This document shows positions 16,640 through 23,991 of a stretch of 64,000 nucleotides of DNA, one piece after another; within the stretch, counting starts at the first letter, position 1, and the number at the start of each line of letters is the position of its first letter. This DNA is from an uncultured bacterium (lineage in GTDB: Bacteria; Cyanobacteriota; Vampirovibrionia; Gastranaerophilales; Gastranaerophilaceae): positions 14,345 through 78,344 of the forward strand of contig USFB01000007.1 of assembly GCA_900553895.1 (NCBI GenBank), given 5' to 3'. The position numbers were made by a program, and so were the translations under genes. The notes under the pieces are model-generated. The model saw nothing but the letters and a program-made list of their open reading frames with translations, was not told the origin of the DNA and did not search any database.

Positions 16640-16782
16640 TAAAACCCCTCACTCGCATCCGTAACTCGCTTGCGCTCAAACGGCTGTTCACTCTCTCTTG
16701 ACCGGTTCTCGTAAAACGCGCTTTCACTCTATGTTCACCGGTCGCTCCCGCAAGGGGCGAGGGGCGAGGGGGATGCGTACGC
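16640..16782. repeat. G/C-rich repeat between rlmB and the sigma gene
   Basis: Read on plus: ACCCCTCACTCGCATCC ... GGGGCGAGGGGCGAGGGGGA. It belongs to the CCCTC-rich repeat class found elsewhere. It contains the paired words CTCTTGACCGGTTCTCG and TATGTTCACCGGTCGCTCC. The deceptive open frame through it is not a gene. Confidence 0.65.
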
Positions 16783-17535
16783 TTAATGCGTTGCACTTTG
16801 TTTAGTTTTTACTTGTTGTTTGACTGCTTCAAACAATATTATCGCTGCTGCGTTTGAAACATTCAGAGAATTAAAATCCGTCAACATTGGAATCTTGATT
16901 TTGAAATCCGAAAGTTTCAAAAGTGAACGTGATATTCCTGCATGTTCTGCGCCCATTATCAGCGCGAAATTCATGTCTTTGTAATCCACATCAAAATAAT
17001 TATCTTTTGCATGATGGTCAGATGCAATTACCCAATAGTTGTTTTCTTTTAGTTTTTGAACTGCACCAACCAGACTGTTGACTTTAATTATTGAGATGTG
17101 ATTAACTGCACCGGCACTTGTTTTTTCTACTGTAGAATTTATTAAAACGCCTCTGCGCGACGGTAGAATAATTCCTTTTACGCCTGCGCAAACACAAGAA
17201 CGAATTATTGCGCCGACATTGTGAGAATCTTCAACTCCATCTAATATTACTACATTTCCACCGACTTTTTCAATAAAATCATCCAAATCAGTGTATTTTA
17301 CAGGTGAAATCTGTGCGATTACACCTTGATGTCTGCCTTCAGGCTCAAGTTGATTAAGTTTTTGAGGTGCAACAAATTGGAAAACAATACCGTTTTTTTG
17401 CGCAAGCTCTTTTATGCGCTCAATTTTTACATCACTTCTTGCACTATTAGAAATAAGAATTTTGTTAAATTCTCTTTCTCCTGCCTCTAAGGCTTCAATA
17501 ACAGCATTTTTACCATATATTATAGTGTTTTCCAT
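16783..17535 (-). CDS. rlmB: TrmH/SpoU-family RNA 2'-O-methyltransferase (RlmB-like)
   Basis: A 250-residue SPOUT enzyme. The N-terminal substrate-binding domain (MENTIIYGKNAVIEAL, about 1-75) is typical of RlmB. The three catalytic motifs follow: DSHNVGAIIRSCV (motif 1, about 102-114), LIMGAEHAGIS (motif 2) and IPMLTDFNSLNVSNAAAI (motif 3), which bind SAM in a trefoil knot. The probable target is the ribose of G2251 in 23S rRNA. The gene starts in a one-base overlap (TAATG) with the end of nadA, so the two are co-translated. The last residues run up to the edge of the downstream repeat. Confidence 0.92.
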   Translation of the reverse strand: MENTIIYGKNAVIEALEAGEREFNKILISNSARSDVKIERIKELAQKNGIVFQFVAPQKLNQLEPEGRHQGVIAQISPVKYTDLDDFIEKVGGNVVILDGVEDSHNVGAIIRSCVCAGVKGIILPSRRGVLINSTVEKTSAGAVNHISIIKVNSLVGAVQKLKENNYWVIASDHHAKDNYFDVDYKDMNFALIMGAEHAGISRSLLKLSDFKIKIPMLTDFNSLNVSNAAAIILFEAVKQQVKTKQSATH

Positions 17536-18443
17536 TATTTTGACACCTTCAACATTCTTTCTATACAGCCTGCACTTGCTTTACGAATTTCTTCATCTAA
17601 AGTGATTTCGTTTGTTTCATTTTCTAAAGAATGAAGAATTTCTTCTAACGTTGTAAGTTTCATGCTCTCACATAACATATTATCTCTGATAAGAATAAAT
17701 TCTTTTTCCGGATAATCACGCTTGAGTCTATCCACAACACCTTTTTCGGTCACGATAACAAATTGTTTGTGGTCGCTATTCTTTACATAATTAATTATAC
17801 CACTTGTGCTGCCGACATAATCACCCAAATGACTTACTTTTGGTTTACATTCAGGATGAATAAGAATTTTTGCGTTTGGATAATTTTTTCTGGCAAGCTC
17901 AATATCTTCAACAGTAATATTGTTATGAACAGGACAATTGCCGTCATATACAATTGCCTCAACTCCTTCAAGCTGCCCTTCAACCCATTTGCCAAGATTT
18001 GCATCAGGTACGAAAAGGACTTGTGGAGCATTAAGACTTTTAACGATTTCTAATGCGTTAGAACTTGTACAACAAATATCACATTCGGCTTTAACTTCAG
18101 CTGTCGAATTTATATAACAAACAACAGGTACGTTTGGGTGCTTGTGTTTGAATTCAACCATTTGCTCATGATTAATCATGTCTGCCATTAAACATCCAGC
18201 CTTAACATTTGGTAACAAAACTTTTTTGTCGGGAGAAATTATTTTGGCAGTTTGTGCCATAAAATATACGCCCGCAAAAACTATAATATCGGCATTTGTT
18301 TTTTTAGCCATTTGACTTAAGTACAAAGAATCTCCGACAAAATCGGCTACTTCATCAATTTCTATATTTTGGTAACTGTGTGCCAAAATAATTGCGTTTT
18401 TCTCTTCTTTTAATTTTTTAATTTTTTCTATTATGTTTTTCAT
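17535..18443 (-). CDS. nadA: quinolinate synthase
   Basis: A 302-residue NadA of normal length. It condenses iminoaspartate and dihydroxyacetone phosphate to quinolinate in NAD biosynthesis. The three cysteines that hold its [4Fe-4S] cluster are visible in VKAGCLMAD (about 84), ICCTSSNAL (about 126) and SAGCIERML (near the C-terminus). AHSYQNIEIDEVADFVGDSL and IHPECKP also match the family. nadB and nadC are not in the window. It is co-translated with rlmB. Confidence 0.96.
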   Translation of the reverse strand: MKNIIEKIKKLKEEKNAIILAHSYQNIEIDEVADFVGDSLYLSQMAKKTNADIIVFAGVYFMAQTAKIISPDKKVLLPNVKAGCLMADMINHEQMVEFKHKHPNVPVVCYINSTAEVKAECDICCTSSNALEIVKSLNAPQVLFVPDANLGKWVEGQLEGVEAIVYDGNCPVHNNITVEDIELARKNYPNAKILIHPECKPKVSHLGDYVGSTSGIINYVKNSDHKQFVIVTEKGVVDRLKRDYPEKEFILIRDNMLCESMKLTTLEEILHSLENETNEITLDEEIRKASAGCIERMLKVSK

Positions 18444-18509
18444 CTATTTACCCGAGTATACAAAATTTAAGTTTTATTGTACAATAAAAAAAAATAGGAT
18501 GAAATAGGT

Positions 18510-20189
18510 ATGGAATTATTTAAGAAGAGTGTTGTAATTGGTGTTTCCGTTACTCCGGAAGTTGGTCTGGAAGTGGCTCAAATAGATTTTGCGACAAGAA
18601 CTGTCCTCAAATATGCAGTAAGACCGTTAGAATATGATATAAATCGTAGAGATATTGCGGATTTAGATATTTTTAAGGAAACATTAAGTGATTTGTTGGA
18701 AGAACTTCAACTTCCAAAAGGAACTTCAATTGTTTTAAATTTGCCGGCTGTTACATTTAGAGTTAATGATTATCCGGCTTCATTGGATGAAGAACAAGTT
18801 GGAAATGCTATCGAAGAAGAATTGGCAGAAAATCTTATTTTCAAGAACAATGAACCTTGTATTGCAGCTACACAGTTACCAAATTCAACTATACAGTTTA
18901 ACAAAATTGCTTATGAAGCTGTTCAAAAAACTACTATTATAGAAATTGCAATGGCAATAAAGGATTTAGGATACAAGTTATTAGCAATTGATACTTCCGT
19001 AAATTCTATTTTGAACTCATTGATTTTAAAAGAACGAGTTAATGTAGAAAATGATGTGTCTTGGGTACTTTTGTTGGTTGAAAACAACTGCTGTCGTGTA
19101 ATATCAATGAATGGTAGAACTTATGTAGACGCGTTTGAAGAAAAGATTAGTATTGGTGAAATATTGGGTGATGCAGAAAACTATTCTACAGTAATCTCTG
19201 CAGTAACACCGATTTTGAAAAATTTACCTTCACAATATTTATGTGTAGTATCAAAAACAAATATTGTAAGTGCGGAAATATTGGCTAGTAAGCTTAACTA
19301 TTCTGCGCCAATTATTCACCAAGAAGCAAATTCTTTTTCACAAGAAGTATTCATGGATGTATCTCCAGAGGTTGATGAAGCATTAGCTCCAACAATATCT
19401 TTGGATGTTATAGGTGCTGCTTTATATAGAAATTTGCTTCCTTATTCAACAGCACATTTTAACTTGTTTAACAAATCTCTTGGCGACATCTATTTGGATG
19501 AACAACCGCCTGAAGTTGTTATTGCGGGTCACAGAATTGTTTTAGATACAGAAACTCTTATTAAAATATTTATATTGTGCGCTATAGTGATTCTTGTTCC
19601 GGCAATAATAGCATTTATTGTGCTTTTGTCTTCTATATCCAGTCAAAATAGTGTCAATGCAGATTTGGATAGCAAGATAGAACAAATGAACAAGTTCTTG
19701 AAGGATAATGAAAGCGTTTCTGCTGATTTATTTGATGAAGGAGATGAAATCAGAGTTGGTTTAGAACATAATAAAAATGTTTATTCCTATTACACGATTG
19801 TGGGAACAGAAATTCCTAAAAAATTGTGGTTGACTCACTTGAAATTCTCAGACAAAACTACAATTGAAGGTCAAGCTGATAATTTGGAAAGTGTATATGC
19901 GTTCTTTAGAAGCGTAAAAGATTATGATCCTGAATCAGATATAAAATTGCAAAAATTAGGTTTGGCGTCAAATGCTGTGCCAAAGGTTATTGAAAAAGAT
20001 GCTGAAAATTCTGAAAATTCTGATAAAACTGACGATTTTGAAGTTGATTCTATTTTGACATCTTCTAATGCTGATTTCTACGAATTCAGAATTTCAAATG
20101 AACCGGAAGTTAAAAAAGAAGATTTGAAGAAAAAAGATGAAAATGGCAACGATTTGCCAGATTTAGAACCAATAAAAGAAAATAATTAA
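18510..20189 (+). CDS. type IV pilus PilM-PilN fusion-like protein
   Basis: A 559-residue protein that looks like two pilus alignment proteins joined. Residues 1-325 resemble PilM, an actin-like cytoplasmic ATPase domain (VVIGVSVTPEVGLEVAQID; later LDVIGAALYRNL). HFNLFNKSLGD at about 330 resembles the N-terminal peptide of PilN, which binds PilM. One transmembrane helix follows (about 352-378), then a short coiled coil and a PilN-like periplasmic domain (KKLWLTHLKFSDKTTIEGQA). The tail after 490 is acidic and low in complexity. The fusion would fix the PilM:PilN ratio at 1:1. An AGGATGAAATAGGT ribosome site precedes the ATG, and pilO follows 14 nt later. Confidence 0.75.
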   Translation: MELFKKSVVIGVSVTPEVGLEVAQIDFATRTVLKYAVRPLEYDINRRDIADLDIFKETLSDLLEELQLPKGTSIVLNLPAVTFRVNDYPASLDEEQVGNAIEEELAENLIFKNNEPCIAATQLPNSTIQFNKIAYEAVQKTTIIEIAMAIKDLGYKLLAIDTSVNSILNSLILKERVNVENDVSWVLLLVENNCCRVISMNGRTYVDAFEEKISIGEILGDAENYSTVISAVTPILKNLPSQYLCVVSKTNIVSAEILASKLNYSAPIIHQEANSFSQEVFMDVSPEVDEALAPTISLDVIGAALYRNLLPYSTAHFNLFNKSLGDIYLDEQPPEVVIAGHRIVLDTETLIKIFILCAIVILVPAIIAFIVLLSSISSQNSVNADLDSKIEQMNKFLKDNESVSADLFDEGDEIRVGLEHNKNVYSYYTIVGTEIPKKLWLTHLKFSDKTTIEGQADNLESVYAFFRSVKDYDPESDIKLQKLGLASNAVPKVIEKDAENSENSDKTDDFEVDSILTSSNADFYEFRISNEPEVKKEDLKKKDENGNDLPDLEPIKENN

Positions 20190-20203
20190 AAGGTAAAATA
20201 ATT

Positions 20204-20857
20204 ATGGAAAAGTATAAAAAATATTATGGTGTTATTATCTTTTTGGCTGCACTAGTTGCGATGATTGCATTAGTAGTGTCTTTGGAAACACCAAAAATTT
20301 CAGAGCTTAAATCCTTAAAGAATGATGAACAGCAGAAGCAAGAACAAGTTAACGAGCTGCAAGGCAAATTAGATATTGTAAAAGCGAAAATTAAGAAAAT
20401 TAAAAATTCTATTACATCATCACAAAAGAAAATTTACTCTCCGATTGAAAATGATTTGGGCAATGAAACATTGTTCTTTACATTATATAATGATGTAATT
20501 GAAATGATTCATGCAAATTCAGTAAAAATAAAATCTATAGATTATACATATAATCCCGAAGCAGATGCTTTTGTAAAATTTGGCAAAGATGTGTATTTTG
20601 TGTGTGATGTTAATATGGAACTTGTATCGAATTATGTAAATTTAGGAAAATTAATACAAGATTTATATCAATATCCTTATTATATAAGAATTAATGAGTT
20701 AGAAGTAAAACCTTATGAAAAAGATAAGAAAATTCTAATAAGTAACTTGAGTTTAAGATTATATGCACATACAGAACCGGATTCAGAAAGTCCTGTAGCT
20801 TCTTCAACAACAGACGCTTTACCGTTGAATGGTGCTGAAACTCAATTGCCACAATAG
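20204..20857 (+). CDS. pilO: PilO-like type IV pilus inner-membrane protein
   Basis: A 217-residue bitopic protein: short cytoplasmic end, one TM helix (about 9-27), a coiled coil (KISELKSLKNDEQQKQEQV, about 30-70), then a ferredoxin-like periplasmic domain with SYVNLGKLIQDLYQYPYYIR-type PilO sequence (here NYVNLGKLIQDL). In known systems PilN and PilO form heterodimers linking PilM to the outer-membrane secretin through PilP. No pilP or pilQ follows; the operon ends at a strong terminator. The assignment rests on topology and position more than on sequence. Confidence 0.72.
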   Translation: MEKYKKYYGVIIFLAALVAMIALVVSLETPKISELKSLKNDEQQKQEQVNELQGKLDIVKAKIKKIKNSITSSQKKIYSPIENDLGNETLFFTLYNDVIEMIHANSVKIKSIDYTYNPEADAFVKFGKDVYFVCDVNMELVSNYVNLGKLIQDLYQYPYYIRINELEVKPYEKDKKILISNLSLRLYAHTEPDSESPVASSTTDALPLNGAETQLPQ

Positions 20858-20874
20858 TTAGGTTTAAAATTTAA

Positions 20875-20914
20875 AAAACGGAATTTGATTTTTAATCAAA
20901 TTCCGTTTTTTTTT
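20875..20914 (+). terminator. intrinsic terminator of the pilMN-pilO operon
   Basis: ACGGAATTTGATT / AATCAAATTCCGT form a 13-bp stem with a TTT loop, followed by a run of nine T. Confidence 0.9.
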
Positions 20915-20940
20915 AATATCAAGAAGGCGTCAAATTAGGA

Positions 20941-21003
20941 TAAGTAACCGCTTCGCCCTCAGAGGGGAGAAGCTGCCCGGAGGGCTGATGAGGGTGGCAT
21001 AGG
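20941..21003. repeat. G/C-rich repeat
   Basis: CGCTTCGCCCTCAGAGGGG ... GGAGGGCTGATGAGGGTGG; a member of the CCCTC/GAGGG repeat class found throughout the intergenic regions. Confidence 0.5.
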
Positions 21004-21025
21004 TAAACTTAATGGTGCTTTTCTA

Positions 21026-21098
21026 AATTAAAAATTGAAAATGGACAATTGAAAATTCTTTAAAACAATTTTCCATTTTCCACTTTCAATTTTCCATT
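21026..21098. repeat. AATTTTCCATTTTCCACTTTC repeat, copy 2, with inverted partner
   Basis: The 32-bp word of 15571-15602 recurs at 21067. About 10 nt before it lies a near-complementary stretch (AAATTGAAAATGGACAATTG), so this copy can fold into a long A/T-rich hairpin. Confidence 0.65.
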
Positions 21099-21149
21099 GA
21101 AGAAGGGTAGGGTGCAATTTTTTGCACCATTAACTTTAATTAACATAAA

Positions 21150-21332
21150 CTAACTTAATTTTGGTTTTCTTTCAACTTTTTTATCACTTTTTGTAATAAT
21201 CAAACGATCTTTTTCAACTGTATATTGAACCATATCTTCTTCAGGATTCACGTCTAATAAGCCAAGTATTGTTAAATTAATACTTAGAGCCCATCCGTTA
21301 CCATTTCTCATTAATTTTCTATCAACTGTCAT
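21150..21332 (-). CDS. small AbrB/SpoVT-like DNA-binding protein
   Basis: A 60-residue protein with the swapped-hairpin AbrB/MazE pattern: VDRKLMRNGNGWALSINLTI then EDMVQYTVEKDRLIIT. Such proteins bind DNA as dimers, often as antitoxins or transition-state regulators. No toxin gene lies next to it. The start at 21332 has AAGG 8 nt upstream. Its promoter region faces the candidate RNA at 21385, so it may control that transcript or itself. The call rests on the N-G-N-G/S-I-L pattern only. Confidence 0.65.
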   Translation of the reverse strand: MTVDRKLMRNGNGWALSINLTILGLLDVNPEEDMVQYTVEKDRLIITKSDKKVERKPKLS

Positions 21333-21384
21333 ACATTTAACCTTACATATCACTTGACAATATCATATATTTTGTATAAACTTA

Positions 21385-21546
21385 TTTCTAATCTTACATA
21401 ATATCGTTTAATGTATGTATATGCGACAGTATTTATTCATAACATTAGTTGGATATGAAAAAGAGTATCCTTTTGATATCGGTTTGTTACCGTCTTAATT
21501 CCTTTAAAAGGATACAAAAGTGCGTATTAGCGCACTTCTTTTTTTG
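21385..21546 (+). ncRNA. candidate small RNA with terminator (unidentified)
   Basis: This is a gene-free stretch downstream of a TTGACA box (21353 area) followed by TATAAA. It folds into a long hairpin, GTATCCTTTT / AAAAGGATAC, which encloses a smaller one, CGGTTTGTTACCG. It ends in a textbook terminator: AAGTGCG, TATTA, CGCACTT and a T run, 21518-21546. The next plus-strand gene is 600 nt away, so this looks like a stand-alone RNA. I cannot place it in a known family. Confidence 0.45.
21518..21546 (+). terminator. intrinsic terminator
   Basis: AAGTGCG / CGCACTT stem with TATTA loop and a T-rich tail (CTTTTTTTG). It may also slow minus-strand transcription coming from 21562. Confidence 0.8.
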
Positions 21547-21561
21547 TCAAAATCTTAACTG

Positions 21562-21882
21562 TTACACTAATCCAAAATAAAGCTTATTTAATTCTGCTAG
21601 CGTCATTGCGCCGGTTCTAGCGTATTCTAACTGTTGGGCTTGTTGTGATTCTTTGCTTGCTTCCAGTGGTTGTACTTTGAGCTCTTGTTTTTGTTCTTCA
21701 TTTTGTTTAGTTTGTATTTTTTCGATTAATTCAGTTTTAGCTTGCTTGAGCTTTGATACATCGGTATTTTTATTGCCACTGGGTGTAATTCCCATCTGCG
21801 TAAGCTCTTTTATAATCTTGAGGTATTCAGGATCTTGTTGATACGAATTATAAGAACTTATTGCTCCAACTGCCATTACCAT
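21562..21882 (-). CDS. small unknown protein
   Basis: A 106-residue protein without a recognised family. The start at 21882 is set by GAGGAG 6 nt upstream and gives MVMAVGAISSYNSYQQDPEY. The middle is a charged, glutamine-rich helix (about 45-85), probably a coiled coil, and the end is ALTLAELNKLYFG-like (AMTLAELNKLYF). There is no signal peptide or membrane helix. It is monocistronic between a candidate RNA and the porin gene. The good ribosome site suggests it is expressed. Confidence 0.65.
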   Translation of the reverse strand: MVMAVGAISSYNSYQQDPEYLKIIKELTQMGITPSGNKNTDVSKLKQAKTELIEKIQTKQNEEQKQELKVQPLEASKESQQAQQLEYARTGAMTLAELNKLYFGLV

Positions 21883-22048
21883 ATTGAACTCCTCAACTGT
21901 AAAATTTTGTAACAAAGCTTATATATTGTTTAATTCCACCAATTAGATGATTTATAACGCTAATATATAAATATCTTTACAAATGTTCATAAACGAGTTA
22001 AAATGGAGTATAATCAGTTAATATTTTGTTACAAACTAGCAATTAAAT

Positions 22049-22077
22049 TTGTCTTGAGTTTTTATTTAAAATATAAT
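22049..22077 (+). promoter_or_regulatory. promoter of the TpsB porin gene
   Basis: TTGTCT (22049-22054), 17 nt, TATAAT (22072-22077); about 65 nt upstream of the ATG. Confidence 0.6.
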
Positions 22078-22146
22078 GTAAGGGTGTAACAAATTATTAT
22101 AACCCAATAAAAATATACATAGAAAGAAATTAGGAATTCTGAAATT

Positions 22147-23919
22147 ATGAAGAAACAAATAAGTTATTTGCTTACTGTCTTATGCCTGCTTGCAGCCAGT
22201 AAAACATTTGCGAACGACCTTTTACCCGCTAATGTAAGAGCCGAATTTGAACGCCAAGGCTCTGGTGGTATGTATAATACTTTAGACGATTTAAACTCGA
22301 AACATTATCAAATTGATAAGAGTTATATTCAGTCTTTTGACGATGTAACAAAAGATGAGCAGATTTATGATGCTTCTATTGAAGAAAATTTGCAAAGAGA
22401 AGGTATGATTTATAACCCCCACTTCTTGTTGCAAAAAATCAATTTTGAAGGCAATACAAAGATTTCTTCAGATGAACTTGAAAAATTAGGTTTGGAAGTT
22501 CTTGGCGAAGATGTTTATTTTGATGAATTATTAGAAGTTTGCCAAAAGGTAACAAATTTATATAGAGCTAAAGGTTATTTAACATCTTATGCAACAGTGC
22601 CACCTCAAAGAATTGTGGATGGTGTTGCAACAATCAGAATTGTTGAAAGTAAAGTTGGTGAGCTTAATATTGATGGTGAAAAATGGACTCGTGAATGGTA
22701 TTTAAGACATATCATCATGGGTAAAGCAGGTTTAAGAGAAGGCGATGTATTTAATGCTAAAAACCTTCAAAGAGCAATGAAAGAAATTAATAGGGAAGAT
22801 TATGTTCAAGTTCAAACAGAAGTTGAGCGACAACAAGAGGGTGATGAAAACACTGCAATTACTTTAAATGTTAGAGACAGATTCCCTGTAAACTTGAATT
22901 TTTCTTATGATGACTATGGTCGTTCATATACAGGTGCTCAAAGAGTTTCATTCCTTGTTGGAATGGACAATTTAACCGGTTTGGGTGATAAAATTTACGG
23001 TGGCACTATCTTATCATCAGGTGCAACCGGTTGGATGGCAGGTTATTCACTTCCTGTTTCATCCTATGGAACAAGGTTATCATTCGACTTTTCAGATTCA
23101 CACGTAAGACTAGGTGGACCTTATAAGTCTGCAGATGTTAAAGGTAACGCTCAAAGTTATTTCTTTAAATTAACTCAACCAATTATTCAAACAGCAAAAT
23201 CTGATTTAATTTTCTATACAGGTTATGATTATGTAAACGCTAATACGTCTGCATATAACAATACAAATAATCCAGTAAGATTAGCTGATTATAACTTGAA
23301 TGTATGGCGTTCAGGTTTATATGGTATGACTGACGATAACTATGGTCGTTGGTTAGGAAATGTGGGCGTTGACTTCGGTATGGGAGGTGACGGTCACGGT
23401 GCTATACAAGATACGACATTCTTCAAGGTTACAGCAGGTGCAACTCGTGTACAAAGATTATTTGCAAGAAGTATGGGTATCGTGAGAGTAAACGGTCAAT
23501 ACTCACCTGATAAATTGTTCGCAGCAGAACAAATGCAAATGGGTGGTCCTTATACATTAAGAGGTTATCAACCTGCTGAATTAATCGGCGATTATGGTGT
23601 TACAGGTACAGTTGAATACAGATTCCCTGTTCCTTACTTGTACAAGTTAATGCCAAAAGTTGATGAAAGACTTAAACTTGCAATCTTCTATGATTGGGGT
23701 TGGTTGGGTGAAAACGGTAATATTTACAATTACCCTCAAACCTTCTTACATTCAGTTGGCTTCGGTACATACATTAACTTTACAGATTGGTTGACGGCTC
23801 AAATCGGTGTAGGCTTCCCACTTACTCGTTCTTATTCAGAAAGCACTGCAAGATTCTACTTTAGTATAAATTCTGACCTAGATAGATTAATTCCGTTGAG
23901 AAATCCTGAAAAGTTATAA
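22147..23919 (+). CDS. outer-membrane TpsB/ShlB-FhaC-type transporter (Omp85 superfamily)
   Basis: A 590-residue protein with a signal peptide (MKKQISYLLTVLCLLAASKTFA). A linker is followed by two POTRA domains (about 95-165, LLQKINFEGNTKISSDELEK; about 170-245), then a 16-strand-type barrel (about 250-590) ending in a short C-terminal strand. MGGPYTLRGYQPAE carries the conserved (V/L)RGY tip of barrel loop 6, and TVEYRFPVP is also typical. TpsB proteins export large beta-helical TpsA partners in two-partner secretion. No TpsA-like gene is next to it, so the cargo is unknown; a BamA/TamA-like role is possible. It proves a diderm envelope. Confidence 0.88.
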   Translation: MKKQISYLLTVLCLLAASKTFANDLLPANVRAEFERQGSGGMYNTLDDLNSKHYQIDKSYIQSFDDVTKDEQIYDASIEENLQREGMIYNPHFLLQKINFEGNTKISSDELEKLGLEVLGEDVYFDELLEVCQKVTNLYRAKGYLTSYATVPPQRIVDGVATIRIVESKVGELNIDGEKWTREWYLRHIIMGKAGLREGDVFNAKNLQRAMKEINREDYVQVQTEVERQQEGDENTAITLNVRDRFPVNLNFSYDDYGRSYTGAQRVSFLVGMDNLTGLGDKIYGGTILSSGATGWMAGYSLPVSSYGTRLSFDFSDSHVRLGGPYKSADVKGNAQSYFFKLTQPIIQTAKSDLIFYTGYDYVNANTSAYNNTNNPVRLADYNLNVWRSGLYGMTDDNYGRWLGNVGVDFGMGGDGHGAIQDTTFFKVTAGATRVQRLFARSMGIVRVNGQYSPDKLFAAEQMQMGGPYTLRGYQPAELIGDYGVTGTVEYRFPVPYLYKLMPKVDERLKLAIFYDWGWLGENGNIYNYPQTFLHSVGFGTYINFTDWLTAQIGVGFPLTRSYSESTARFYFSINSDLDRLIPLRNPEKL

Positions 23920-23940
23920 AATATAAATTTAAGATACAAC

Positions 23941-23971
23941 AAAAAAGACTCTTTTCTAAAGAGTCTTTTTT
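23941..23971. terminator. bidirectional intrinsic terminator
   Basis: AAAAAAGACTCTTT / AAAGAGTCTTTTTT; serves the converging porin and GH77-like genes. Confidence 0.85.
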
Positions 23972-23991
23972 GTTGTAAGTACAAACTTTTA

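Noticed and set aside
16623..16796. N-terminal extension of the sigma factor (58 codons)
   Set aside because: It translates a G/C-rich repeat (PPRPSPLAG-type sequence). The conserved start at 16622 has its own ribosome site.
21150..21332. A toxin-antitoxin pair with the AbrB-like gene as antitoxin
   Set aside because: No toxin-like gene is adjacent on either side.
22147..23919. A complete two-partner secretion locus
   Set aside because: No TpsA/haemagglutinin-like gene lies nearby. The giant protein at 30 kb lacks a signal peptide and TPS domain.
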